Assembly (NCBI GenBank): GCA_964422205.1
Contig: CAYRAI010000001.1
Span: 62,001 to 126,000, forward strand
Length of the DNA: 64,000 bases
Direction of reading: 5' to 3'
DNA from: CAZNYN01 sp964422205
GTDB taxonomy: Bacteria; Synergistota; Synergistia; Synergistales; Synergistaceae
The position numbers were made by a program, and so were the translations under genes. Position 1 is the stretch's first letter; every line of letters begins with the position of its first letter. Below, one piece after another: positions 42,477 through 52,015 of this stretch. Below the pieces are notes generated by a model. That model ran no database searches, was not told where the DNA came from, and saw only the letters and a program-made list of their open reading frames with translations.

Positions 42477-43841
42477 CTATGATTCTCTTTCTATTATCTT
42501 TTTTGCGGCTTTGACAAAATGGTCGCCGCGCGCTCCATAATTAGGATACATATCCCAGCTTGTGCATGCGGGAGAGAGCAGTACAGTGTCGCCTTCAGAC
42601 GCATTAAGATATGCAGTCTCTACAGCCTCGTCCATATTATCGACTTTTATAAAGCTGTTGTAGCCTGCCAAGCTCAGAGCGGAGGCAATTTTATCTTTTT
42701 CAGAGCCTATAACAACGGCATATTTTGTATATTTCGCAGCACCTACCGCAAGAGGCGCATAGTCCTCACCTTTGCCCTGTCCCCCGAGTATTATTACTTT
42801 GCTGCCAGGAAGCGAGCTCATTGCTGTAAGAGTGGCAGCAACATTTGTTCCCTTTGAATCATCGACAAATTTGATTCCTTTGACTTCACCCGCATAAGCG
42901 CAGCGATGCTTTGGCGGAACATAGCTTTCTATGCTTTCAGGTTTTACCTCTACATCAAATAGCGACAAAGCAGTTATGGCCATAGCTGTATTCTCAAGGT
43001 TATGGCTGCCAAGCAGCTTTACCGATGAGAAATCGAAAAGCTTTCCGCACGAGGAGCAGCCTCCGTTGTTAAGCCATGCGGATGATGATTCTTTGTCCAT
43101 ATATATACCGTTTTGGTCTTTCCTGCACACATCCCATGACATTGGCAGAGAGATTCTGTCTTCCGCAATGTGAAGGTCTGCTTCGTCCCTCTTTTGATAT
43201 ATAGCAGCCCCTCCGTAAGAGAGAGATTTGATGATATTGGCTTTTGCCGCTACATAGTTCTCGTATGAACCATGCCAGTCTATATGGTCCGGAGCCAAAT
43301 TGCACACTATTGCGACATCGCATATAAAAGATTTTGCCCAATAGAGCTGAAAACTGCTTAGTTCCATCACTATGAAGTCATATTTTTTCCCGGCAGCCTT
43401 AGCCACAGGGTTGCCTATGTTTCCGCATGTAATAACATTGTGTCCAGCTTTTTCAAGTAAATAGCCTATCATTGACGTAGTTGTTGTCTTACCGTTGCTT
43501 CCTGTTACAGCGATTATACTGCCCGAAAGATAGGGAGAGACAAAATCAAGCTCGCCTGTTACTGGTATTTCTCTTTTTACGGCTTCAATAATCATTGCAT
43601 TCTTGGGAGGTATGCCGGAGCTTATCACTATTTCGTCGGCATCAAGGACTTTTTCAGTATTTCCAGATGCTTCCCACGTGATACCATGAGTGCTGAAAAA
43701 CTGCTCCGACTCTTTGGAGATTTCCTTAGCGTCAGAGACAAAAACTTTTGCTCCGTGGCTAACAGCCAGTTCTGCAAGAGCCAATCCGCTTACCCCTGCT
43801 CCTAATATAGATATTTTCCTGTTGTTCATTGTCTTAGTCAT
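42477..43841 (-). CDS. murD: UDP-MurNAc-L-Ala-D-Glu ligase MurD
   Basis: 454 residues. ILGAGVSGLALAELA is the N-terminal Rossmann region, GSNGKTT at 114-120 the ATP site, and LAPDHIDWHGSYENY the catalytic His region. It adds D-Glu. A second ATG four codons in has similar support as start. Confidence 0.95.
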   Translation of the reverse strand: MTKTMNNRKISILGAGVSGLALAELAVSHGAKVFVSDAKEISKESEQFFSTHGITWEASGNTEKVLDADEIVISSGIPPKNAMIIEAVKREIPVTGELDFVSPYLSGSIIAVTGSNGKTTTTSMIGYLLEKAGHNVITCGNIGNPVAKAAGKKYDFIVMELSSFQLYWAKSFICDVAIVCNLAPDHIDWHGSYENYVAAKANIIKSLSYGGAAIYQKRDEADLHIAEDRISLPMSWDVCRKDQNGIYMDKESSSAWLNNGGCSSCGKLFDFSSVKLLGSHNLENTAMAITALSLFDVEVKPESIESYVPPKHRCAYAGEVKGIKFVDDSKGTNVAATLTAMSSLPGSKVIILGGQGKGEDYAPLAVGAAKYTKYAVVIGSEKDKIASALSLAGYNSFIKVDNMDEAVETAYLNASEGDTVLLSPACTSWDMYPNYGARGDHFVKAAKKIIERES

Positions 43842-43884
43842 TTCAATACTGCCAGCCTTTCATTGAATAGAAATCAACGATGTT

Positions 43885-44862
43885 TTAAATTATGTTGCCC
43901 AACACAGAAAAGATAGCCCCGAATACGACCATTCCCACTGTGTGTATTATCAAAAACCTAAAAACTATCTGGGTTTCTTTCCATCCCAGCATTTCGAAGT
44001 GATGGTGTATCGGGCTCATCAGAAAAACTTTTCTTTTAAGCCGCCTTATAGCAAAAATCTGAACGGAGACAGATATTATCTCTATTCCGAACATAAATCC
44101 AAGAGGCAGGATAAATATAAAAGCACCGGAAGCAAGAGAGACGGAAAGCAGAAGCCCCGCAAAAAAATGAGCCCCCACGTCTCCCATAAATACCGAAGCC
44201 GGGTTGGCATTATGCCATAGAAAACCAAGAGCTATTCCACATCCCGAAATTGTCACAAGAGCGAGCAGAGGGCTGTAAGGGAGGAAGAAAAGAGCGCCTA
44301 TCAGAGATATCAGAGAACATCCTGCGGCAAGACCGTCAAGGCCGTCTGTTACATTAACAGCGTTCTGAAATCCTACTCCGATAAATGAAACAAGGAGAAG
44401 CGCGTATATTTTTGAAATAGCGAAGCTGGGCATGATGTAAAGAGAATCCGGCAGAACCCAAGAAGCCCATGCGACTGTAACAATAACCTGCAGCAGCAGT
44501 TTCTGAAGACTTTTAAGTCCGTCACTGGAATGTTTTGTATATTTGAGCCAATCATCAACGAAGCCTACCGCCGCGGCCAGAATAGGATAGGATATAACCT
44601 GCATAGCAGTGCTCCAGTTGTCCAAGCCATAAACAAAGCAAATTAAAACAGATGAGACAAGCATTACAGGAATAAAGACAATGCCTCCCATGGTGGGAGT
44701 ACCCATTTTTGTCTTTTCATGCCAGCATGGCCCATACTTTTTTGTAACCTGTTCTATTTTCATCTTGTGCATTTTTGCAGTCCATAATCTCTGCATAGCT
44801 ATTTCCATGAACAATGAAAATAGGAAGAGCAAGACGGCAAAAATAACGAAACAGCTAGACAT
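43885..44862 (-). CDS. mraY: Phospho-MurNAc-pentapeptide transferase MraY
   Basis: 325 residues, about ten membrane helices. KMGTPTMGG near the N-terminus, NVTDGLDG with D173 and D176 (magnesium/uridine site), and SPIHHHFE are invariant MraY motifs. It attaches the pentapeptide precursor to undecaprenyl phosphate. ATG follows GGAGG and overlaps the murF end by 8 nt. Confidence 0.96.
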   Translation of the reverse strand: MSSCFVIFAVLLFLFSLFMEIAMQRLWTAKMHKMKIEQVTKKYGPCWHEKTKMGTPTMGGIVFIPVMLVSSVLICFVYGLDNWSTAMQVISYPILAAAVGFVDDWLKYTKHSSDGLKSLQKLLLQVIVTVAWASWVLPDSLYIMPSFAISKIYALLLVSFIGVGFQNAVNVTDGLDGLAAGCSLISLIGALFFLPYSPLLALVTISGCGIALGFLWHNANPASVFMGDVGAHFFAGLLLSVSLASGAFIFILPLGFMFGIEIISVSVQIFAIRRLKRKVFLMSPIHHHFEMLGWKETQIVFRFLIIHTVGMVVFGAIFSVLGNII

Positions 44863-46255
44863 TAATATCCTCCGTCAGCATTGCAACAATTTTCTTAAGA
44901 CCGTAAGAGTTAGAGCCCTTTATGAGTACAATGCTGTTTCTATCGTAAGCTTTAGGTATGTCATGCAGCATCTCCTCAAAGCTCAAATATCTCAAAGCGC
45001 AGCATGGCAATACAAGTTTGTTATCATACCACTCTTCTCCAAGTAGTACCACTTTTTCGAAACTTTTTATCTTATCCAATATTTTTTGATGCCATTCCGG
45101 CGATGTGCTTCCAAGCTCCCTCATACCGCCCAAAACAGCAAACATTTTATAATCCCCGTGGCTGATGGAGAGTACATTGTCTATTGCAGCCCCCATTGAC
45201 GTTGGATTTGCATTGTAAGACTCGTCGATAATCCATACATCATTTTTTAACTTTGTACAAACACCGCGCCCAGCTATCGGAGAGAGTGAAGATAAAGCAA
45301 CAGACGCTTCCTCTTCCGAGACTCCGCAGCATCGGCCTATCGCAGCAGCATATGCTATGTTATAAGCATGCTGATTTCCAAATAATGAGGCGGAAAATTT
45401 GTGTGTTTTTTCTTCTATGTTAATATCTGTTTTTATTACTGCCTCTTTTTCGGTGAAATCTATTACTGATTTTTCTATGATAATTTTAGATGATTTTGAT
45501 TTTCCGACAGATATCTTGTTAAAACCAGGAAGGTTATTAAGCATATACTCTTTTAACAGTACATTGTCATTGTTAAAAATTATATCTTTGAGCCTAGGTG
45601 AGGAGCAAATTTCAACTTTAGCATTCAGTACACCTTCGACAGAACCGAAACCCTCCAAATGGGCAGGCGCAACTTCTGTAATAAGGACTGTTTCCGGCGA
45701 AAACAGAGATACCATCTCAGATATCTCACCAAAGTGGTTTGTGCCAAGTTCCAGGACAAGAACCTCTGTATCTTCAGGCATAGCTAAGATGGTCAGGCTG
45801 CATCCCAATACTGTGTTAAAACTTCTTATCGCACTATGCACCTTGTATTTGCTCCGTAAAACAGAAACAGCCAGCTCACGAGTAGTCGTTTTACCAACAC
45901 TTCCGGTTATTCCAACAACACGAGGGGAGACAGAGTCAAGGTACTTCTGCGCAATTCTTGCCAGAGCACGTGTGACATCGTTTACCGCAATTACCGTGAC
46001 ATTTTTAAAGTTATCAGCGGCAAGAGAGGCATTGTCCACCTCATCAATGTCAATAAGCAAAAGAGATGCCCCCCGCTCGACAACGCTGCGTAAGTAAAGG
46101 TGCCCGTCAGTTTTTGTCCCCTTAATAGCGACAAACGCGTCGCCTTCCGTGACTTCTCTGCTGTCACTTCTCCACTGTCTGGTTATAGAAATATCAGGCC
46201 CGTAAAGGACGCCCTCGCACCATCCCGCAGCCTCGGATGCAGTAACCTGTCTCAT
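44855..46255 (-). CDS. murF: UDP-MurNAc-tripeptide D-Ala-D-Ala ligase MurF
   Basis: 466 residues from an ATG at 46255 that overlaps the murE TAA by one base. GSVGKTT at 118-124 is the ATP site, and DESYNANPTSM is the MurF signature. It adds the D-Ala-D-Ala dipeptide. No ddl ligase is in this cluster. Confidence 0.95.
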   Translation of the reverse strand: MRQVTASEAAGWCEGVLYGPDISITRQWRSDSREVTEGDAFVAIKGTKTDGHLYLRSVVERGASLLLIDIDEVDNASLAADNFKNVTVIAVNDVTRALARIAQKYLDSVSPRVVGITGSVGKTTTRELAVSVLRSKYKVHSAIRSFNTVLGCSLTILAMPEDTEVLVLELGTNHFGEISEMVSLFSPETVLITEVAPAHLEGFGSVEGVLNAKVEICSSPRLKDIIFNNDNVLLKEYMLNNLPGFNKISVGKSKSSKIIIEKSVIDFTEKEAVIKTDINIEEKTHKFSASLFGNQHAYNIAYAAAIGRCCGVSEEEASVALSSLSPIAGRGVCTKLKNDVWIIDESYNANPTSMGAAIDNVLSISHGDYKMFAVLGGMRELGSTSPEWHQKILDKIKSFEKVVLLGEEWYDNKLVLPCCALRYLSFEEMLHDIPKAYDRNSIVLIKGSNSYGLKKIVAMLTEDINV

Positions 46256-47757
46256 TACGCAAGCTCCATGCTGTTTTTTGCGCACCAATCGGATAAAACA
46301 TCTTTATCCAAGAAGGGGATGCTTCCGTCTTTTAATATTTGATATCTCTCAGGGCCTTTTCCTGATACGAGAAGGATATCTCCTTCGGAGACAGAGGAAA
46401 GTCCCTCATATATGGCTTCACGTCTGTCTACGATGATTTTATAGTTAGAATGATGCTGCTTTACTCCAGCTTCTATCTCTTTTGTTATAGTTTCAGGGTC
46501 TTCGCTTCTTGGGTTATCGGATGTGACAATGACCTCATCGGCAAGTCTTGACGCTACTTCGCCCATAAGAGGTCTTTTTGTCTTATCTCTATCTCCGCCT
46601 GCTCCGAAAACAACGCAAAGTTTCCCCTTGCACACGGGACGAAGTGCACCGAGAACTTTTTCCAAGCTGTCAGGGCTGTGAGCAAAGTCAATAACACATG
46701 AACCTCCGTCTTTTATCAGGTATCTTTCAAGACGCCCCGGTACCTGCTTCATATTCTGAAGTCCCTCAATAGCGTCGCTGTTTGAGATGCCCAGTGTCCA
46801 AGAAATAGAGAGAGCCTGCAGGGCATTCATAATATTATAGTTTCCGAGCAGAGGAAGTCTCACACTGTAAGGAGATTTAGAGTCGGGAATTTTAATATCT
46901 GCCTCCATGCCTTCGATAGACGTTGCTTTAATAACAGCTCTAAAATCTGCAGACTGGTCATTTATTCCAAAGGACATTGCCTTATCGCAGAGAGCACCGT
47001 AGAGACGCCTGCCATACGAATCGTCAGTATTGACACAGGCTTTCCAATTATTTCTCATATATTTTTCAAAAAGCAGTTTCTTTGCGTTAAAATAATTTTC
47101 CATATCTTTGTGATAATCAAGGTGATCCACGCTTAAATTGGTGAATCCTGCCCTGTCATACATAACCCCGTCGATGCGCCCCTGAACAATTGAGTGAGAA
47201 GAAGTCTCCATAACGCAGGCCTTGCATCCGTTCTTTACCATCCTGTAAAGCCAGTACTGCAAATCAGAAGCTTCCGGCGTTGTATGCTCTGCATCCTCAA
47301 AAACATCGCCGTCATCATAATAAACTGTGCCCAGAAGCCCTGTTTTCATGCCTGCATGTTCTAAAATAGATTTTGTCATAAATGTGGAAGTTGTCTTGCC
47401 GTTAGTTCCTGTAATAGCTATCATCGAAAGTTTTTTTGCCGGCTCGCCGTACAGCACAGAAGCTATTGTGCCCATATTTCTCCTTATGTCCTTGGTTATT
47501 ATCTGAGGCAGAGGAGTGTCCAGAGGATGTTCGCATATAAGAGCAGAAGCTCCAAGCTCGGCCGCTTTGTCACTAAACTCATGCCCGTCAGTGTGCCCGC
47601 CTTTTACACACGCGAATATACTTCCAGGGACAACCTTGCGGCTGTCAGAGAAAAGCATATTTATTTCAGGGTTACAAACAGTGGCTCTATCAGGGATATT
47701 TACGGAAAGCTCCATTTTTTTCTTATCAAGCAATTCTATCAGCATACTGAAATTCAT
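46255..47757 (-). CDS. murE: UDP-MurNAc-tripeptide synthetase MurE, meso-diaminopimelate type
   Basis: 500 residues. GTNGKTTS at 117-124 and the C-terminal DNPRSEDPE motif; DNPR is the signature of enzymes that add meso-DAP rather than lysine, so the wall is predicted to be DAP-type. The start ATG follows GGGGAG at a long spacing; an ATG four codons later is possible. Confidence 0.95.
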   Translation of the reverse strand: MNFSMLIELLDKKKMELSVNIPDRATVCNPEINMLFSDSRKVVPGSIFACVKGGHTDGHEFSDKAAELGASALICEHPLDTPLPQIITKDIRRNMGTIASVLYGEPAKKLSMIAITGTNGKTTSTFMTKSILEHAGMKTGLLGTVYYDDGDVFEDAEHTTPEASDLQYWLYRMVKNGCKACVMETSSHSIVQGRIDGVMYDRAGFTNLSVDHLDYHKDMENYFNAKKLLFEKYMRNNWKACVNTDDSYGRRLYGALCDKAMSFGINDQSADFRAVIKATSIEGMEADIKIPDSKSPYSVRLPLLGNYNIMNALQALSISWTLGISNSDAIEGLQNMKQVPGRLERYLIKDGGSCVIDFAHSPDSLEKVLGALRPVCKGKLCVVFGAGGDRDKTKRPLMGEVASRLADEVIVTSDNPRSEDPETITKEIEAGVKQHHSNYKIIVDRREAIYEGLSSVSEGDILLVSGKGPERYQILKDGSIPFLDKDVLSDWCAKNSMELA

Positions 47758-47781
47758 AGTATATGCACTCTCCCCTAATGT

Positions 47782-49479
47782 TTATTTTTTATTTCGTTCT
47801 GATACAACCTGATGTATATCTTCTGCTATTGATTTAAACACGGGGGCCGCGATCTGACCTCCGTAATATCTTGCGCCTTTAGGCTCGCCTAAGCTTATAA
47901 GCATAACATACTGAGGATTTTCAGCTGGCCAAAAACCGACAAAAGATGCAACATAATGTCCTTTTGTGTATTGTCCGGCAGATGCTATCTGAGCAGTGCC
48001 CGTTTTACCAGCAATAGATACTTTTTCGGAAAAGGCGGCTTTGCCTCCCCCCTCACTTACAACTTTTTTCATCGCATTTCTTATAAATGAGGCTGTTTTT
48101 TCTGAAATAACCTGATACCTTATCCTTTTGCTTCCGCTGTGGATGACTTTACCGTTTGAATCACGTACTGCTTTGACTAAATATGGCTTTAGCAGCTCTC
48201 CGCCATTTACAATAGCAGATATGGCCATAGCCACCTGAAGAGGTGTGACAGCTATTCCCTGTCCTATAAATATATTGGCAGGCACAGTTCCGAGCCATTC
48301 TTCTGGGGATTTAATGAGGCCGCTCTCTTCTCCGGCCATTTCAACCTCTGTTTTATCACCGAACCCAAACTGCTTAAGCATACCGTATGCCTGGTATCTC
48401 GGAACCCCCATAGACATAGTAGCCATGCCGATATTGCATGAATTCATAAGGACATGGGTTAAATCCTGAAAACCATGAGCATGTCTGTTGACATCGCTCA
48501 TGGTTTTATCCGCAAGCTTCATAGTACCTCTGCACATATAGGTAGAGTTTCCGTTGGCGGCTGCGCTTTCCATGGCTATTGACATTGTTATAGGCTTGAA
48601 AATTGAGCCTGGTTCATAAACTCTCCCCACAACATTATTTCTTGTAGCTTCTATGTTTTTTAAATTTTTTCTGTTATTGGGATCTACTGTCGGATAACTT
48701 GCAAGAGCAACAATTTCGCCCGTCCAAGGGTTGACACATATACCAGCAGCCCATGAAGCATCTGCTGTTTTGGCTCCCTCTCCAAGGCGCCATTCCATTA
48801 TTTGCTGTATTCTGGAATCTATTGTAAGTTGTATTGAACCTGAAGTGTTTTTTGCTACACCGGACTTTCCACCCATAACATCAAGAGTCTTGCCGTTTGA
48901 GTCACGCGTCAAAAACCTTGTTCTGGGAGGGGAAAAGAGAATGTGATTCCACGACAGTTCTATCCCTGCCTGGCCGTAGTCATCAATATCGCAAAATCCC
49001 AAGACATGAAAGGCAAGAGCCCCGTGCGGATATACTCTTATCCTCTCTGACGTTTCATAAAGTCCAGGAATTTCTTTTGATTCAAGAAGTTTAACTTTAT
49101 CTGGAGGGACATTTCTGCCAACCCAATGGAATCGGCCTCTAAGCTGTCCTGAAAATTTCTTTGCCGTGTTTTTTCCAAATATTGGCGCAAGCAAATCCGC
49201 ACTGCCTGGATTCCAATATTTAGGATCTATAAAAAAACTTGAAGCAGGAACAGAAACAGCGAGGGGAATACCGTTTTTATCTTCAATGTTACCTCTTGTA
49301 GCACTGAGCGCTACGTTTGCCCAATATTGTTTTTGAGACTGCCTGACTATTCTTGCATCCGGATTCAGCTGTATCCATGCTGTCCCTATTCCTAAAAATA
49401 TTAAAACAGCATAAAGAGCGTTCCAGACAGATTTTGATCTTCGTAGCTCCTCAGACTGAGGTTGTTTAATTCTTGGCAT
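47782..49479 (-). CDS. ftsI: Septal peptidoglycan transpeptidase FtsI (PBP3 class)
   Basis: 565 residues. One membrane helix (about 17-38), a PBP dimer domain, then the transpeptidase: SIFK with catalytic S292 and K295, SCN, and KTG at 492-494. It lacks the C-terminal PASTA domains of SpoVD/Firmicute PBPs. It cross-links peptides at the septum together with FtsW. It overlaps ftsL by 14 nt. Confidence 0.95.
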   Translation of the reverse strand: MPRIKQPQSEELRRSKSVWNALYAVLIFLGIGTAWIQLNPDARIVRQSQKQYWANVALSATRGNIEDKNGIPLAVSVPASSFFIDPKYWNPGSADLLAPIFGKNTAKKFSGQLRGRFHWVGRNVPPDKVKLLESKEIPGLYETSERIRVYPHGALAFHVLGFCDIDDYGQAGIELSWNHILFSPPRTRFLTRDSNGKTLDVMGGKSGVAKNTSGSIQLTIDSRIQQIMEWRLGEGAKTADASWAAGICVNPWTGEIVALASYPTVDPNNRKNLKNIEATRNNVVGRVYEPGSIFKPITMSIAMESAAANGNSTYMCRGTMKLADKTMSDVNRHAHGFQDLTHVLMNSCNIGMATMSMGVPRYQAYGMLKQFGFGDKTEVEMAGEESGLIKSPEEWLGTVPANIFIGQGIAVTPLQVAMAISAIVNGGELLKPYLVKAVRDSNGKVIHSGSKRIRYQVISEKTASFIRNAMKKVVSEGGGKAAFSEKVSIAGKTGTAQIASAGQYTKGHYVASFVGFWPAENPQYVMLISLGEPKGARYYGGQIAAPVFKSIAEDIHQVVSERNKK

Positions 49480-49867
49480 GCGCCTTTTTTACAAACGGAT
49501 TAAGCTGATCAAGAAGTCCCTTTTCTCCATTTGCCTCTTCGACAGAAACCCTGGCCACAGCAACGGGTGTATTGTAAAGCTTAACCGTCTTTACATCCTC
49601 GGCATTCATCATTCCAAGTTTCTCTCTGGCATAGCTGTATATCCTTGCAGGAGAAAGCAGCTGCGAATACTGACGTGACATCACAAGATTCTTTTCCGCA
49701 CATACTTCTATGCGATTGGCAGTTTCGGATATTCTGTGCTCCAGATAGAGACCGTAAAGCCTAAGCGAGCCCAGAGCAGCAGCACTTATAAAAATGCATA
49801 AAAAACTTATCACAAAAAGAGATGAATGAGGACGTTCATACTCATGTCGGAATTCTTTGCAGCGCAT
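49466..49867 (-). CDS. ftsL: FtsL-type cell division protein
   Basis: 133 residues; ATG 7 nt after GGAGGG. One membrane helix (about 17-39), then a coiled-coil/leucine-rich periplasmic segment (ISETANRIEVCAEKNLVMSRQY) and a PARIYSYAREKLGM stretch typical of FtsL. Identity rests on topology and position between rsmH and ftsI. Confidence 0.82.
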   Translation of the reverse strand: MRCKEFRHEYERPHSSLFVISFLCIFISAAALGSLRLYGLYLEHRISETANRIEVCAEKNLVMSRQYSQLLSPARIYSYAREKLGMMNAEDVKTVKLYNTPVAVARVSVEEANGEKGLLDQLNPFVKKAHAKN

Positions 49868-50792
49868 TTAATTTCCCTCCAGTCAAGCCACTGTACACAA
49901 ATACCCTTAATTTTGCGCTTCTCGATTTATAATTTCGATCGACTTCCTCTGCTGACGGAAGCAGTGCTTTGCGGGGATTCATATCCCCCAGCCCGTCATC
50001 TTTCCACTTTCGGAAGCGGTGCTTAACCATTCGATCTTCTAATGAGTGATAAGATATCGCTATTATCCTGCCTCCGGGGCGTACAATCTTTATCGCGCCG
50101 TCTAAGGCCTCATTTAACGCGTTCATTTCGTCATTTACCGCTATTCTCAGAGCTTGGAATATCTTGCGGGCCGGATGACCGCCCATCTTCCTCTGCACCG
50201 GAGCCGGAAGAATTTTTCTTATTAACTCTACAAGTTCCGATGTCGTTTCAATCGTTCCGCCGTTTTCGCGAAACCTTACTATTCCTTTAGCAATCTGATA
50301 TGCATGCGGATCTTCGCCGTAATCTCTAAAAATCTGCGTCAAATCTTTGATAGACCATTCTCGCAGAATTTCGCCAGCCGTCAAAGTGCTGTTGCACTCC
50401 TCATCGCTATCCATCCTCATATCGAGAGGGCCGTCATCCTGAAATGAAAAACCGCGTTCCGGCTCGGTTATCTGTAGGTTTGATATGCCAAGATCAAAAA
50501 ATACGGCATCTGCGCCAGTCCATCCGTCCCTATCAGATAATCTGCCTATATGTCTAAAATTATCCGCTTCGATTTCAAAACGCCCCTCAAAGCCGCTTAG
50601 CCTCTCCCTTGCTATCTCTCTTGCGAAAGGATCTTGGTCAAAACCTATTACACAAGAAATGGGACATTTTGACAAAATCAAAGAAGAGTGCCCAGCCAAA
50701 CCAAGAGTTGCATCAACAAAAATTTCGACAGACTCCCATGGTTTTACAACATCTAAGAGCTCATCGGTCATAACAGAGATGTGCTCTTTCAT
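49842..50792 (-). CDS. rsmH: 16S rRNA (cytosine-N4)-methyltransferase RsmH
   Basis: 316 residues. SVMTDELLDVV, DATLGLAGHS (SAM site), FFDLGISNLQ and the C-terminal IAISYHSLEDRMVKHRF are RsmH (MraW) signatures. It methylates C1402 of 16S rRNA. It overlaps mraZ through ATGA. Confidence 0.95.
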   Translation of the reverse strand: MKEHISVMTDELLDVVKPWESVEIFVDATLGLAGHSSLILSKCPISCVIGFDQDPFAREIARERLSGFEGRFEIEADNFRHIGRLSDRDGWTGADAVFFDLGISNLQITEPERGFSFQDDGPLDMRMDSDEECNSTLTAGEILREWSIKDLTQIFRDYGEDPHAYQIAKGIVRFRENGGTIETTSELVELIRKILPAPVQRKMGGHPARKIFQALRIAVNDEMNALNEALDGAIKIVRPGGRIIAISYHSLEDRMVKHRFRKWKDDGLGDMNPRKALLPSAEEVDRNYKSRSAKLRVFVYSGLTGGKLNALQRIPT

Positions 50793-51214
50793 ATCTCTTC
50801 CAAATCCTCCGCCAGTTCGCTAAAATCCGACAAAACCGACTGTCTGTGCTCTTCCCACTTCAGAGTATCCCATATTTCCATATGGTCCTCCGCTCCTATA
50901 AGAGTAATATCAAGCTCTGCGTCCGCGTACTCCCTTAAAACGCCGGGCAGAAGAATCCGTCCTGCGCTATCAATCTCAAGCTCCGCGGCCATTGAAAGGA
51001 GCACTCTGCGAAAATCACGAGCCTTTTTTTTAAATCCCGAAAGGTCCTTGAGCTTAAGCAAAAGTTCTTCCCATCTCTCTGAAGGATACAGTGCGATACA
51101 TTTATCAATGCCGATGGTTGCAACGACAGAAGTACCAAGCTCATTTCTGAACTTAGCAGGAAGAACAGTTCTACCCTTGCTGTCGATTTTATGGTTATAG
51201 CTTCCCACCAACAT
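50789..51214 (-). CDS. mraZ: Transcriptional regulator MraZ
   Basis: 141 residues with two SpoVT/AbrB-like halves: YNHKIDSKGRTVLPAKFR and AAELEIDSAGRILLPGVLR. It is the first gene of the division cluster and in known bacteria represses its own promoter by binding repeated TGGG boxes; such boxes occur at 51203-51248. Confidence 0.94.
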   Translation of the reverse strand: MLVGSYNHKIDSKGRTVLPAKFRNELGTSVVATIGIDKCIALYPSERWEELLLKLKDLSGFKKKARDFRRVLLSMAAELEIDSAGRILLPGVLREYADAELDITLIGAEDHMEIWDTLKWEEHRQSVLSDFSELAEDLEEI

Positions 51215-51265
51215 TTAAAATTCACCCACTTTGTGACATTACTACCCACTGCACACCACATTATA
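51203..51265 (-). promoter_or_regulatory. mraZ (dcw operon) promoter with TGGG boxes
   Basis: A perfect -10 TATAAT lies at 51265-51260; the -35 is weak (TGTTGC about 17 nt upstream). Three TGGG(T/A) boxes follow at 51248-51244, 51228-51224 and 51207-51203, spaced 20 and 21 nt. Known MraZ operators are TGGG repeats at about 10-nt period, so these every-second-turn boxes are a candidate autorepression site. The last one is inside codons 3-4. Confidence 0.5.
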
Positions 51266-51464
51266 TGTTTGGCCTTCATGTTGCAACACCTAAAATTCTT
51301 TTGTGATTATCTAAATTAGGTCTAAGGACTTATTATACAAAAAAATCTAGGCTACCAGCCATTTTAAAGAAGCAATATAAATTAGAAATGTTGTTTTACG
51401 ATAAAAAAATGTATACAGGAAAAACAACAAAACCTTAATTTTTAATGCCGTTGTGAAAAATACA

Positions 51465-51509
51465 TAAAAAATATTGGGACATCTAACTGTATAAGTCAGA
51501 TATCCCAAT
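51465..51509 (-). terminator. Intrinsic terminator of rnpB
   Basis: Minus-strand stem ATTGGGA (51509-51503), ATCT/AGAT and ACT/AGT inner pairs, closing with TCCCAAT (51479-51473), followed by six T residues. Confidence 0.85.
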
Positions 51510-51512
51510 ATA

Positions 51513-51862
51513 ATAGGAGCACTCGGTAAGCCGGGTTTTGTAAAAGGCTAAAAGCCCTTTCCAGTCATTTATCTAACCCTGCCCTTACAGACAGAGATGA
51601 GCGATCGTACCCGGAAGTCAGCGGGCCGCTTCAGTCTTCCCTATTCGATCTTGCTCCGGATGGGGTTTACCAAGCCCGTGAGTCACCTCAACGGCCGGTG
51701 GGCTCTTACCCCACCTTTTCACCCTTACCCAAAATAGGGCGGTATACTTTTCTGCGGCACTTTCCCTGAGTTCGCACCCGCAGGAATTTCTCCTGCATCC
51801 TGCCCTATGGAGCCCGGACTTTCCTCTGACACGGATGCCAGCGACTGGACTGAATACTCCTT
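51513..51862 (-). ncRNA. rnpB: RNase P RNA, bacterial class A
   Basis: About 350 nt. The conserved GAGGAAAGTCCGGGCTCC element lies at 51826-51809 and GGCTTACCGAGTGCTCC at the 3' end. The ends AGGAGTATTC and GAGTGCTCCT pair to form helix P1, which fixes both ends to within a few bases. It is the catalytic RNA that matures tRNA 5' ends. It has its own promoter and terminator between greA and mraZ. Confidence 0.95.
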
Positions 51863-51867
51863 GTTTA

Positions 51868-51896
51868 ATTATAACATCTTGTTCCTGTGTCTGAAA
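51868..51896 (-). promoter_or_regulatory. Promoter of rnpB
   Basis: A perfect TATAAT at 51873-51868, about 6 nt before the RNA 5' end. The element 17 nt further upstream is a weak TTTCAG. Confidence 0.6.
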
Positions 51897-51950
51897 TCTG
51901 TATTTTATGAGCACAGAAAAAAGGCCTAATGCCGAATGTATATTGACCAC

Positions 51951-51993
51951 TAAAAATAAAAGCAGCTGCCCGCTTATTGCTCCGGCAGCTGCT
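51951..51993 (-). terminator. Intrinsic terminator of greA
   Basis: Minus-strand stem AGCAGCTGCC (51993-51984) / GGCAGCTGCT (51970-51961), then TTTATTTTTA. Confidence 0.85.
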
Positions 51994-52015
51994 TTATGGT
52001 TATTGTTATAAGAGT

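Noticed and set aside
45399..46097. Long antisense frame (232 codons) inside murF
   Set aside because: Shadow of murF codon usage, no start signal and no domain.
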